In this document: positions 8,511 through 17,099 of the stretch, one piece after another
Layout of the letters: the number at the start of each line of letters is the position of its first letter
Position numbering within the stretch: position 1 is the first letter of the stretch
Origin: DSWT01 sp035420085
GTDB lineage: Bacteria; Chloroflexota; Anaerolineae; B4-G1; SLSP01
Direction of reading: 5' to 3'
DNA length: 64,000 nucleotides
Assembly (NCBI GenBank): GCA_035420085.1
Contig: DAOLUH010000002.1
Coordinates: forward strand, 1 to 64,000
Program-made: the position numbers and the translations under genes
Notes under the pieces: model-generated
The model's input: only the letters and a program-made list of their open reading frames with translations
What the model was told of the DNA's origin: nothing
Database searches by the model: none

Positions 8511-8645
8511 GATTTCTGTTCCTATAGACTAGCTAACTGAATTCTATCATAAGAAACAGCTTTGGCTATTACAGGATTGTGAATACTCCGTGAAAAACGC
8601 GCTGCCAGTGTTATTTTATGACGCGCTACCCTTATGACTTCCTCA

Positions 8646-8654
8646 TGGTATAAT
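8646..8654 (+). promoter_or_regulatory. extended -10 promoter candidate
   Basis: TGGTATAAT (8646-8654) is a consensus extended -10 element (TGnTATAAT) about 60 bases upstream of the gene at 8713. No convincing -35 box is seen, as is usual for extended -10 promoters. Confidence 0.5.
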
Positions 8655-8712
8655 GCCTCTGCTGTAGCCGATTTGTCATCTCTGACGTTATGGAGTTTGT
8701 GATAAAAGCATT

Positions 8713-9381
8713 ATGAACCTGTTTGAAGTTTTCCCGCATCTCGGTCGTGAAGAGACGCGCGTGCTCAAGGATCGGTCGCTGCGGCTGATTGCACTTTCGG
8801 GTCTGGTGTATGATGACCAGGCGTTCTACTTTGAACTGGGTAACGAGCGATTTTGGGGACGTCTGCCCAACGGGCGCGTCTCCATCGGCGTTGGCGCTGC
8901 GAAAGTCCAGCCTGACGCGGTCTCTCCACCGCACGGAGCGTTGATCCGCCACCTGCGTCAGCAGTGGCGCTGTGAGGTGGACTTCTTCCCGGCAGGGCAC
9001 GCTTACGTTCTCGGCGAGGATAAGCAAATTGTGGTGCTGAATGATGTGGAAATTGCGACGCCCTACTTTTTCGTGCTGACCGCGCCGCAGTTGGGCGGCG
9101 CAGAAGTGCCCGACGCGCTGGTGCAAGCCGTCTATCTCTTGCCGTTGCGCCGCTGGCGCGGAAAATCGCGTCAAGCCCTGCTACAAATCCGCCGTGAAGC
9201 GCTGTCGCGTTTCCTGGAACCGGCGGACTGGGCATTGAGCGCATTGGTGGAACAACCCTGGGCCGCGCTCCACGCGACGTCGCCCCTGCCCGATGACGCG
9301 CGTCTGCGTCCGGTCCTGGCATTGCGCGGCTTGCAAAGCCTCTTGCAGGCTGACGCTATGCCTGTGCATCTAGCCGCTTGA
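8713..9381 (+). CDS. hypothetical protein
   Basis: 222 residues, not recognised. The N-terminal half looks alpha/beta with alternating hydrophobics (FYFELGNERFWGRLPNGRVS); the C-terminal half is helical. No signal peptide, transmembrane segment or catalytic motif was identified. The ribosome-binding site is weak. It is the first gene of a same-strand cluster with a CDP-alcohol phosphatidyltransferase (39 bases downstream), an acyltransferase and smc, and an extended -10 promoter lies about 60 bases upstream. Coding status is supported by length and by its position directly behind a promoter and ahead of a tight cluster. Confidence 0.7.
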   Translation: MNLFEVFPHLGREETRVLKDRSLRLIALSGLVYDDQAFYFELGNERFWGRLPNGRVSIGVGAAKVQPDAVSPPHGALIRHLRQQWRCEVDFFPAGHAYVLGEDKQIVVLNDVEIATPYFFVLTAPQLGGAEVPDALVQAVYLLPLRRWRGKSRQALLQIRREALSRFLEPADWALSALVEQPWAALHATSPLPDDARLRPVLALRGLQSLLQADAMPVHLAA

Positions 9382-9420
9382 AGCGAATCCCGAAGTGGTC
9401 ATTGTGAAGGAGAAAGGACG

Positions 9421-10026
9421 ATGGTTGCGAATCTCATAACATTATCGCGGATACCGCTGCTTGCCCTCATCATCCTCCTGCTCTACCAACCGACAGCGAC
9501 CCCCCGTTTTATTGCTGCGCCGCTCATCATCTTTCTCATTGTGATGGATTCTTTTGATGGCGCCATCGCGCGCAAGCGTGGCGAGACTTCTGTGCTCGGC
9601 AGCGTGCTCGATATCGCCGCCGACCGCACAGTGGAATTCCTGTTGTGGGTCGTCTTCGCGCATCTGCGCTTGATCTCCGTCATCTTCCCCTTGATCGTGC
9701 TGACGCGGGGCACCTTTGTGGATGCCGTCCGCGCCGTTGCGCCTTCGAAGGGCCTCGCGCCATTCGAGATGATGCGCTCGCGGGTGGGGCGCTTCCTGGT
9801 GAAGTCGCCCTGGCTGCGCACGCCCTTTGCGATTGCGAAGGCCGTCGCGTTTTTCTTCCTCGCACTGGCGCACGGGTTGGCGGCGGCTGGCAGTCCAGCC
9901 TTGCCGACGGTGAACGTCATCGCGCAGGTCTGCGCGTGGCTGGCGTTGGTGATCTGCCTGTTGCGTGGCATCCCCGTCCTGATCGAAGCGCCGCGCGCCC
10001 TGCGAGAAGCGCCACATCAAGGTTAA
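9421..10026 (+). CDS. CDP-alcohol phosphatidyltransferase
   Basis: 201 residues, integral membrane. The complete family signature D(x)2DG(x)2AR(x)8G(x)3D(x)3D is present at Asp43, Asp46-Gly47, Ala50-Arg51, Gly60, Asp64 and Asp68. Hydrophobic segments flank it at about 5-22, 32-42, 73-100, 125-150 and 165-185. The family transfers a phosphatidyl group from CDP-diacylglycerol to an alcohol such as glycerol-3-phosphate or inositol phosphate; the acceptor cannot be told from sequence. AAGGAG precedes the ATG. It is followed 3 bases later by an acyltransferase gene, an arrangement reminiscent of the actinobacterial pgsA-patA lipid locus. Confidence 0.85.
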   Translation: MVANLITLSRIPLLALIILLLYQPTATPRFIAAPLIIFLIVMDSFDGAIARKRGETSVLGSVLDIAADRTVEFLLWVVFAHLRLISVIFPLIVLTRGTFVDAVRAVAPSKGLAPFEMMRSRVGRFLVKSPWLRTPFAIAKAVAFFFLALAHGLAAAGSPALPTVNVIAQVCAWLALVICLLRGIPVLIEAPRALREAPHQG

Positions 10027-10029
10027 TTT

Positions 10030-10941
10030 GTGAGCACCAAAGCCTTCTTCTCCAAGGGCTGGCCCACGCGCTTGGGCTTCTACCTCGGCAAATATATCCC
10101 GCCGCGCGGAGGACGACACGTTGCCGCGCTGGCGTCGCGCCTGATGGTGACGTTCAAGCCCGACGTGTATTGGAATGTGCGGGCGAATTTGCGGCACGTG
10201 TTAGGGCCGGAGGTGTCCGACAAGGAACTTGATCGCACACTCTACCGCCTCATCAGCAACTCGAACCGTGGCTACTACGAACTCTTCCACAACGTCGGGC
10301 GCGGCAGAATCAATGTGGAGGAATTCTATCCACCTGTGCGCCTGACCGACGCGGCCAAGACCTATCTCGATCAAGCTATTGCCTCCGGACGCGGGCTTTT
10401 CATCCTGGGAGCGCACATGTCCAACTTTGATCTGGCCTGGATTGGACTCTCGCAGTACGTCCCTGTACCGATGCAGGCGCTCTCCCTGGCCGACCCGCCG
10501 GCCGGGTTTGAGTTTTTCAATCGCCTGCGGGAAAAGGGCAACGTCATCATCACGCCCATTTCGCCGGGCGCGTTGCGGGATGCGATGGCGCGCTTGCGGC
10601 AGGGCGGCGTGGTCATCACCGGCGTGGATCGCCCGGTCAACGAGGGCAACGAACCGGTGGAATTCTTCGGCGCGACGGCCTACCTGCCCACCGGCTACAT
10701 CCGCATCCCGCTGCGCACCGATTGCCTGGTCATCACCGTCGCCGCCTACTACGAAGACGGCGTGTACAACGTGGTTGCCAATCCGCCGATGACGATGGAG
10801 CGCACCGGCGATCCTGCCGCCGATTTCACCGTCAACTTGCGGCGTGTGCTGGCCGAGATCGAGACCCTGATCCGCCGCCATCCTGATCAATGGTTCATGT
10901 TTATCCCGGTTTGGCCGGAGTCTATGGTGCAGAATGCCTAA
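10030..10941 (+). CDS. HtrB/LpxL/PatA-like lysophospholipid acyltransferase
   Basis: 303 residues. The catalytic HX4D motif is His129...Asp134 in LGAHMSNFD, followed by a second conserved block (VITGVDRPVNEGNEPVEFFG) carrying the family Glu. This superfamily transfers acyl chains to glycolipids, either lipid A precursors (LpxL) or phosphatidylinositol mannosides (PatA). No lipid A genes are present in the window and the neighbour is a CDP-alcohol phosphatidyltransferase, so a phospholipid or glycolipid role is more likely. The start is GTG 10030, three bases after the previous stop. The 3' end overlaps the smc start by 8 bases, suggesting translational coupling. Confidence 0.8.
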   Translation: MSTKAFFSKGWPTRLGFYLGKYIPPRGGRHVAALASRLMVTFKPDVYWNVRANLRHVLGPEVSDKELDRTLYRLISNSNRGYYELFHNVGRGRINVEEFYPPVRLTDAAKTYLDQAIASGRGLFILGAHMSNFDLAWIGLSQYVPVPMQALSLADPPAGFEFFNRLREKGNVIITPISPGALRDAMARLRQGGVVITGVDRPVNEGNEPVEFFGATAYLPTGYIRIPLRTDCLVITVAAYYEDGVYNVVANPPMTMERTGDPAADFTVNLRRVLAEIETLIRRHPDQWFMFIPVWPESMVQNA

Positions 10942-13900
10942 GCTGAAAAAACTCGACGTTCAAGGTTTCAAATCCTTCGCCGACCCCATCACGTTCGTGT
11001 ATCCTACCGGCATTACGGCGATTGTCGGCCCGAACGGCAGCGGCAAGAGCAATGTGGCGGACGCGATCCGCTGGGTGCTGGGCGAGCAACGTTTGACCAC
11101 GATCCGCGGTCGCACGGGCGAAGATATGGTCTTCGCCGGGAGCAAGAAGCGCGCCCGCTCCGGCATGGCGCGCGCATCCATCACTTTCGACAACAGCGAC
11201 GGCTGGCTGCCCGTGGATTTCGCCGAGGTCATCATCGAGCGCCGCACCTACCGCGATGGCAAGACCGATTACCTGCTCAACAATAGCCGCGTGCGGCTGA
11301 TGGATTTGCGTGACCTGCTCGACCGTGCGGGCCTGGGACGCGATGCTTACCTGATCATCGGGCAGGGGCTGGTGGATCATGTTCTCGCGCTGCGGCCCCA
11401 GGAGCGGCTGGCGCTCTTCGAACAGGCGGCGGGCATTGCCCCCTACCGGACGCGCCGCGAGGACGCTGTCAGCCGTCTGGAGGAGACGCGGCGCAACCTG
11501 GAGCGTGTCTACGACATCGTCGGCGAGATCGAGCCGCAGGTGCGCCGTCTCAAAAAGCAGGCCGCGCGCGCCGAGCAGCACGCCGAACTGACCGCCGAAC
11601 TCAACACGACGCTGCGCACGTGGTACGGCTACCGGTGGGGGCGGGCGGTGTCTGAACTGGAACAGGCGCGACAGCGCGTGGCCTATCGCGTCGAGAAGGT
11701 GCAGCAGGCTGCCGCCGAATCCGACGCGATAACGACCACCATCATCGCTTTGCGCCAGCACATGGCTGAGGCGCGTGCGCAATTGGCGGAACTGCACCGC
11801 GAGAGCAGCGCCCGTCACACCGAGGCGGAGCGCCGCCAGCGCGAATTGGCCGTCGCCCGCGAGCGCCGCCGCCAGTTGCAGGAGCGCCAGGAAGAGGGCC
11901 AGGCCAACCTCGTTCCATTGCGTTCGGCGTTGGAGGTCGAGACGCAGGATATGGCGATGTTGCAACAGGAATTCGAGGCCGCGCAGGCACAATTGACCGA
12001 AGCGCAGGCGCAGCTTGCCGAAGCGGAAGCCGCGCGCCGCGCAGTGGAGCAGCAGCGCCAGGCCCTCCTCAGCCGCCAGGCGCAGACCCAGGCGCGCGCG
12101 TTGGAGAGCCGTCACCGTCTCGCCGACCGCCAGAGCCGGTGGGAACAGGCCACGGAGCGGCTGGCGCAACTGGCGCAGCGTGTGGCCCGGTTAGAGGCTG
12201 ATCTGGCCTCGGCCACCGAACGCCGCCGCGCCCAGCAAACCGTCGTCGAGGGCGCGCGCCGCGCCCTGGAAGAAGCCGATGTCGCGGTGCAGGCCGCCGA
12301 AGCCGAGGTGGCGCGCCTGGAAGCGGCGCTTTCCACTGCGCGCGCTGAAGGCGAAACCCTGCGCCGGGAAACAGGCCGCAAACAAGCCGAACTGCAGCAG
12401 GTGGCGGCGCGCTTTGAGGCGTTGGAACGGCTGCACAACGAAGGCGCGGGGCTGTACGCCGGGGTGCGCGCCACACTGCAAGCCGCTGAGCGCGGCGAAC
12501 TGCGCGGCTTGCCGGGAACCATCGCCACGCTTATCCGTGTCCCCGCGCACCTGGATCGCGCTATCGAGACGGCGTTGGGCGGGCAGTTGCAAGACATCGT
12601 CGCCGAACGCTGGGACGACGCGCAGGCCGCCATCGAATGGCTGAAGCGTCAGCGCGCCGGACGCGCCACGTTCCTCCCGTTGGATACGCTGGATCCGCCC
12701 GCCGTGTTGGACGTGCCAGGCGGCGACGGCGTGATCGGCGTCGCGTCGGAGTTGGTGGAGTACGCTGCGCGTTACCGGCCTGCCGTGGTGCTGCTGCTGG
12801 GGCGCACCGCCATCGCGCAAAGCCTGAACGCCGCGCGCGAATTATACCGGAAATTGCACGGCAGCTTTCGCATCGTCACCCTGGAAGGCGAAATTGTGCG
12901 TTCCGGCGGCGCTGTGACCGGCGGCGAGGAGCGCCAATCCCAGAACCAGGGCGGCAGCTTGCTGGCTCGTGCCCGCGAGCGCCGCGAGTTGCCGGAACGC
13001 ATCAACGCGCTGGAGGCGGAGATCAAGGCGCTACAGGACGGGCTGCGCGAGCGTGAAGCGCACGCTCAGACGTTGCAGAAGGCGTTACAGGCTGCCGGGG
13101 AACGTCGCCGGGTGGCTGCGCAGCGCCACCAGGAGGCCGACCGCGCCGTGGATCGTGAGGTCCGCGCGCTGGACAAGCTCATCCAGGAGGGCGATTGGCA
13201 GCGCAATTTGCTGGAGGAGGGCGGGCAGGAGCGCGAGCGTTTGCAGGCGACGTGCGTCCGTCTCGAAGGCGAGCGCGCGGAGACCGAGGTTGCGCTGCGT
13301 GAGACGGAGGCGCAGCTTGTGGCGCTCTCGCGTGATTTGACCGCGCTGGCCGATGACGAAACGACCCGCATTGCCGCCGACCGCCGCACACAGGCCGCGC
13401 TATTGGAACAGGAACACAGCAACCGGCGGGTGTTGTTGGCGGCGCGCCAGCGCGAAGTGCAGCGTTTGCAGGAGCAGATTGCCGCGTTGGAAGGGCACGG
13501 TCAAACGCTGGTAGGAGAATTATCCGCGTTGGAAGAGCGTCTGGGCGCATTGCAGGGCGCTTACGACGAAGCGCGGGCGGCTGCGGATGGGTTATCCACG
13601 CAGATCCCGCCGCTGGAAGCTGAACTTGCCCGGCTTGAACAGACGCTAGAAATCCACGAGGGACGGGAACGCGAGGCGCGCCGCGTGTTGCACGACGCCG
13701 AGCAGCGCCGCGCGCAGGCCGACGTCGAGGCCAACCGCCGGGAGGATCAGCTTCAAACGTTGCGCCGCGAGATCGAAGAGGCGTTGGGGATCGTCATCGG
13801 CGACCTGCCAGAGACGCTCTCCGCGCAGCAGCCGTTGCCGCTGGATGCGATTGTGTCCCCGCTGCCGGTGGTGACAGAGCTGCCGGAGGGGTTAGAGCGC

Positions 13901-14566
13901 CAGATCCGTGACTTGCGCACGCAAATCCGCCGTCTTGAGCCGGTGAACCTCGCCGCGAAGGAAGAATACGACGAACTTGAGCAGCGCCACACCTTCCTCC
14001 GCGAGCAGATGACCGACCTGGAAAACGCCTCGACGCACCTGCGGCAAATCATCACCGAGCTGGATGAGATGATGGACACGACGTTCCGCACGACGTTCAA
14101 GGCCATCGCTTCAGAGTTTTCGCGCATCTTCGAGCTGCTGTTTAATGGCGGTACGGCCAAGTTGAGCATGACCAGCGACGAAGCGGAGGGCAACGACCTC
14201 AACGGCAACGACGGGGTGGAGATCATCGCCCGCCCGCCGGGGAAGCGCACGTCGGGCCTGGGGATGCTCTCCGGCGGTGAGCGCACACTGACGGCGGTGG
14301 CGCTGCTCTTCGCGGTGATGCGCGTCAGCCCCACGCCGTTCTGCATCCTCGATGAGGTGGATGCGATGCTGGACGAGGCGAACGTGGGCCGCTTCCGCGC
14401 CATGCTGCGCGAGCTGGCGCGGCAGACGCAGTTCATCATCATCACGCACAATCGCGGGACGGTCGAAGTCTCCGATACGATCTACGGCGTGTCAATGGGC
14501 GATGATGGGGTGTCGCAGGTGCTCTCGTTGAGCCTGGAAGATTTGCCGTCGTCGGATGTGGTGTAA
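10934..14566 (+). CDS. smc: chromosome segregation protein SMC
   Basis: 1210 residues, normal length for bacterial SMC. The N-terminal ATPase half has Walker A GPNGSGKSN (about 33-41). A coiled coil runs to about residue 500, a hinge domain spans about 505-665, and a return coiled coil follows. The C-terminal half has the ABC signature LSGGERTLTAVALLFA (about 1111) and Walker B FCILDEVDAMLDEAN (about 1135). It forms the condensin-like complex with ScpA/ScpB (neither is in the window). The ATG overlaps the acyltransferase end by 8 bases. Its strong Ala/Arg/Gln/Glu bias generates long spurious frames on the other strand. Confidence 0.97.
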   Translation: MPKLKKLDVQGFKSFADPITFVYPTGITAIVGPNGSGKSNVADAIRWVLGEQRLTTIRGRTGEDMVFAGSKKRARSGMARASITFDNSDGWLPVDFAEVIIERRTYRDGKTDYLLNNSRVRLMDLRDLLDRAGLGRDAYLIIGQGLVDHVLALRPQERLALFEQAAGIAPYRTRREDAVSRLEETRRNLERVYDIVGEIEPQVRRLKKQAARAEQHAELTAELNTTLRTWYGYRWGRAVSELEQARQRVAYRVEKVQQAAAESDAITTTIIALRQHMAEARAQLAELHRESSARHTEAERRQRELAVARERRRQLQERQEEGQANLVPLRSALEVETQDMAMLQQEFEAAQAQLTEAQAQLAEAEAARRAVEQQRQALLSRQAQTQARALESRHRLADRQSRWEQATERLAQLAQRVARLEADLASATERRRAQQTVVEGARRALEEADVAVQAAEAEVARLEAALSTARAEGETLRRETGRKQAELQQVAARFEALERLHNEGAGLYAGVRATLQAAERGELRGLPGTIATLIRVPAHLDRAIETALGGQLQDIVAERWDDAQAAIEWLKRQRAGRATFLPLDTLDPPAVLDVPGGDGVIGVASELVEYAARYRPAVVLLLGRTAIAQSLNAARELYRKLHGSFRIVTLEGEIVRSGGAVTGGEERQSQNQGGSLLARARERRELPERINALEAEIKALQDGLREREAHAQTLQKALQAAGERRRVAAQRHQEADRAVDREVRALDKLIQEGDWQRNLLEEGGQERERLQATCVRLEGERAETEVALRETEAQLVALSRDLTALADDETTRIAADRRTQAALLEQEHSNRRVLLAARQREVQRLQEQIAALEGHGQTLVGELSALEERLGALQGAYDEARAAADGLSTQIPPLEAELARLEQTLEIHEGREREARRVLHDAEQRRAQADVEANRREDQLQTLRREIEEALGIVIGDLPETLSAQQPLPLDAIVSPLPVVTELPEGLERQIRDLRTQIRRLEPVNLAAKEEYDELEQRHTFLREQMTDLENASTHLRQIITELDEMMDTTFRTTFKAIASEFSRIFELLFNGGTAKLSMTSDEAEGNDLNGNDGVEIIARPPGKRTSGLGMLSGGERTLTAVALLFAVMRVSPTPFCILDEVDAMLDEANVGRFRAMLRELARQTQFIIITHNRGTVEVSDTIYGVSMGDDGVSQVLSLSLEDLPSSDVV

Positions 14567-14569
14567 CTG

Positions 14570-14619
14570 TGGCCTGGCCCTAAAGCGGCCGGGCCAAAAG
14601 AACGAAGCCCTTCGGGCTA
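14570..14619. terminator. paired terminator hairpins between convergent genes
   Basis: Stem TGGCCTGGCC / GGCCGGGCCA (14570-14579 with 14587-14596, one G-T pair) lies just after the smc stop. A second hairpin AGCCC-TTC-GGGCT (14606-14618) read on the minus strand is followed by TCGTTCTTTT, so it serves the converging minus-strand gene. Confidence 0.6.
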
Positions 14620-14988
14620 CTATGAGCGTTTCCCGGATTCGGCCAGAGCGACGGCATCACTGACCTTCGTTATAATCTTCTGCGCCACTTCCCAAGCTTT
14701 TCTTGCCGGCGGTAGCCGCATCAGATTTGGATAGGTTATGTACGTCTCGATGGCAACCTCTGCTGTCGAGTCCCCATTCTGGGTCACGCGCATAGAAATG
14801 CCGACCTGGCCGACGAAGAACACACTCGTCAAATAATAGTTGGCATGCACAATCCCCAGTTCCCGGTCGCTGCTTTCGATTTCCGCCCCGATTGCTCTGA
14901 CTGCGCCCAGGCAATAGGTAAATAGGATGTCGGCGCCGACGGGATAGGTTTTGCTCCCTCGATAAGTCTTGATCATATCACATACCAC
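14620..14988 (-). CDS. hypothetical protein, 122 aa
   Basis: Not recognised. It has alternating hydrophobic and polar stretches compatible with a small alpha/beta fold (IVHANYYLTSVFFVGQVGIS, STAEVAIETYITYPN). No signal peptide, Cys motif or catalytic signature is seen. Either ATG 14988 or ATG 14976 (MIKTYRGSKTYPVG) could be the start; AGGTGG lies 11 bases before the first. It is a single gene with its own terminator on the minus strand, convergent with smc. Confidence 0.6.
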   Translation of the reverse strand: MVCDMIKTYRGSKTYPVGADILFTYCLGAVRAIGAEIESSDRELGIVHANYYLTSVFFVGQVGISMRVTQNGDSTAEVAIETYITYPNLMRLPPARKAWEVAQKIITKVSDAVALAESGKRS

Positions 14989-15151
14989 AGACTTCCACCT
15001 CTGCTGCTCAGGAAAGCAGTAATCTTTTCCTGGGTTTCTCCATAACTAAAAAGCGATTGCGCACATTGTAGAGTCAAGTGGTGAACCGTCAAGCCAATTA
15101 CGCCAGTGACGCAGTTACCTGCTGCACGAGTGTGTGACCTGCATCATAGCT

Positions 15152-15180
15152 TTGACACACAAACTCGGCTACGATAAAGA
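15152..15180 (+). promoter_or_regulatory. candidate promoter for the PEP-utilizing gene
   Basis: A perfect TTGACA (15152-15157) with a 17-base spacer to TAAAGA (15175-15180), 66 bases before ATG 15246. The -10 is weak. Confidence 0.35.
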
Positions 15181-15245
15181 CGTCATTGAGACAGCCGACT
15201 GGTACTCGACTTACACCTGGCAGACGAATCGAAAGGAGAAGAACG

Positions 15246-16946
15246 ATGAACACAAACTTGATGACCGCTGGCACACCGATTGTCCCGCCGCCGGACTTCC
15301 CGGTGGTGTGGGCAAACCCCGACGATGCAAAAGTCCACTGGACGCGCGACCGCGAGCACATGCCCGATCCCATCACGCCGATGTTCGACAGTGTGGCGGC
15401 GCTCACCGCGACCGAGGCGCTGCGCCGCACCGCCCACATCTACGACGAGGCGATTGTGGAGCGACGCTACTGGACGATCAATATGTACAGCTACGCGCAC
15501 CTTGTCCCCTTCCACGGCGCGCCGGAAGAAATGGACGCCCGCATCCGCCGCCACCGCGAGAAGGTGTGGGCCGTCGTTTCGCAGTTGCGCCGCGTGTGGG
15601 AAGACGAGTGGCGGCCCGCGTTGGACGACGACTGGGCGTTCTGGGCCGCCTTCGATTACGAGTCGGCGGACCTGGACGCGCTCGCCGCGCACCTGGAGGC
15701 AAGCCTGCCGCGCGTCGCCCACCTCTACGAAATCCACTACCTGATGGGGCCGCCGATGTGGTTCGCCATTGACGAATTCGAGACCTTCTACTGCGACCTC
15801 TTCCCCGGCAAGACGCCGCTCGACGCGCACCGCCTGCTGCAAGGCTTCGATAACAAGACGCTGGAAATCGGGCGCGCGCTGTGGCGGCTGCGCGACCTGG
15901 CTCAGGCCATCCCCGCCGTCCGCCGCATCCTCATCGAACGCCCGGCGGCGGAGGTGTGGGCGGCGCTCCAAGTCTCGGCGGAAGGGCGTGCCTTCCTGGA
16001 CGAGATGCGCGCCTTCCTCAAAGCCTACGGCGGGCGCAGCAGCCTGTGGGATTGGGGCTATCCCAGTTGGGAGGACGATCCCACGCCCGTCATCAACAAC
16101 CTCAAAAACTACCTGGCGCAGCCCGACCGCGACCTGCGCGCCGAACTGACGCTCGCCGCCGCCGAGCGCGAAGCCGCCATCGCCCAGGCGCGCTACGACC
16201 TGGCCGGCTACCCGCAGCCGGTGCTCGACCGCTTCGAGCAGCTTCTCGACGCGGCGCAGACGGCGCTCGTGCTCACCGAAAACCACACCTACTACATTGA
16301 TTTCAACGGCTTCGGCTGGATGCACCGGCTGATCGGCGCGTGCGGCCAGCGCTTCGCCGCCGCCGGACGCCTCGCCGCGCCGGGCGACGTCTTCTACCTG
16401 ACGCTGCCTGAACTGCGCGCCATGCTCGCCGATCCCGCGCTCGACCACGCAACACTCGCCGCGAGTCGCCGCGCGGAAGCGGAGCATTGGGCCGCTTACC
16501 CTGAACCGGCGGAATTGGGCACGCGCCCGGCGGAAGCCGTCTACCTCTACTCGCCGGATGCGCGTCGGATGATGCGCTACATCGGCGGGCTGGTGGCCGG
16601 AGCGCCCTTGCCGGAGGCCGAACCGGGTCAACTGCGCGGGCAGGCCGGCTCGCCGGGCAAAGCGCGCGGCCCGGCCCGCGTCATCCGCTCGCTGGCGGAG
16701 GCGCACCGCCTGCAACCCGGCGACATCCTGGTGACGACGACCACCGCGCCGCCGTGGACGCCGCTGTTCCTCACCGCCGCCGCCGTCGTCACCGACGCGG
16801 GCGGCCTGCTCTCGCACGGCGCCGTCGTCTCCCGCGAATACCGCATCCCCGCCGTCGTCGGTGCCCGCGACGCCACCACCCGCATTGCGGATGGACAAAT
16901 GCTTGAGGTGGATGGGGATCAAGGCATTGTGCGGTTCGTCGAATGA
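15246..16946 (+). CDS. PEP-utilizing enzyme, phosphohistidine-domain subunit (split dikinase / RPH-like)
   Basis: 566 residues from ATG 15246, which has AGGAGAA upstream. The C-terminal ~90 residues are the mobile phosphohistidine domain of PEP-utilizing enzymes: GDILVTTTTAPPWTPLF, then GGLLSHGAVVSREYRIPAVV with the catalytic His at about residue 524. The N-terminal ~450 residues are helical and Trp/Arg-rich, resembling the substrate-binding middle domain of rifampin-phosphotransferase-type dikinases; no TIM-barrel PEP domain is seen. The missing ATP-grasp domain is encoded by the next gene (17100). Together they could form a two-subunit ATP-dependent dikinase; the substrate is unknown. Confidence 0.8.
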   Translation: MNTNLMTAGTPIVPPPDFPVVWANPDDAKVHWTRDREHMPDPITPMFDSVAALTATEALRRTAHIYDEAIVERRYWTINMYSYAHLVPFHGAPEEMDARIRRHREKVWAVVSQLRRVWEDEWRPALDDDWAFWAAFDYESADLDALAAHLEASLPRVAHLYEIHYLMGPPMWFAIDEFETFYCDLFPGKTPLDAHRLLQGFDNKTLEIGRALWRLRDLAQAIPAVRRILIERPAAEVWAALQVSAEGRAFLDEMRAFLKAYGGRSSLWDWGYPSWEDDPTPVINNLKNYLAQPDRDLRAELTLAAAEREAAIAQARYDLAGYPQPVLDRFEQLLDAAQTALVLTENHTYYIDFNGFGWMHRLIGACGQRFAAAGRLAAPGDVFYLTLPELRAMLADPALDHATLAASRRAEAEHWAAYPEPAELGTRPAEAVYLYSPDARRMMRYIGGLVAGAPLPEAEPGQLRGQAGSPGKARGPARVIRSLAEAHRLQPGDILVTTTTAPPWTPLFLTAAAVVTDAGGLLSHGAVVSREYRIPAVVGARDATTRIADGQMLEVDGDQGIVRFVE

Positions 16947-16948
16947 GT

Positions 16949-17084
16949 GGTAACAGGTAATCGGGGATTGGTAATCGGCAACTGGTAACCAGTAATCGGC
17001 AATCGGTGAGCTGACGGCCCTAATCCCTGATTACCAGTCACTAAACACCAATCCTGATTACCAATCACCAGTTACTGATTACCA
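16949..17084 (+). repeat. GGTAATC/GATTACC heptamer repeat, inverted arms
   Basis: The left arm repeats 7-mers GGTAATC, GGTAACT and GGCAATC; the right arm (from about 17030) carries the reverse complements GATTACC, AGTTACT and CAATCCT. The whole intergenic gap between the two dikinase-like genes can therefore fold into a long imperfect hairpin. The same 7-mer family recurs inside iorA (19614-19645). Confidence 0.8.
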
Positions 17085-17099
17085 TAATAGGAGGACGCG

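Noticed and set aside
15183..16922. 579-codon minus-strand frame opposite the PEP-utilizing gene
   Set aside because: Arg/Gly/Val-rich with no recognisable motif; the plus frame has a clear phosphohistidine domain and ribosome-binding site. High GC produces such frames.
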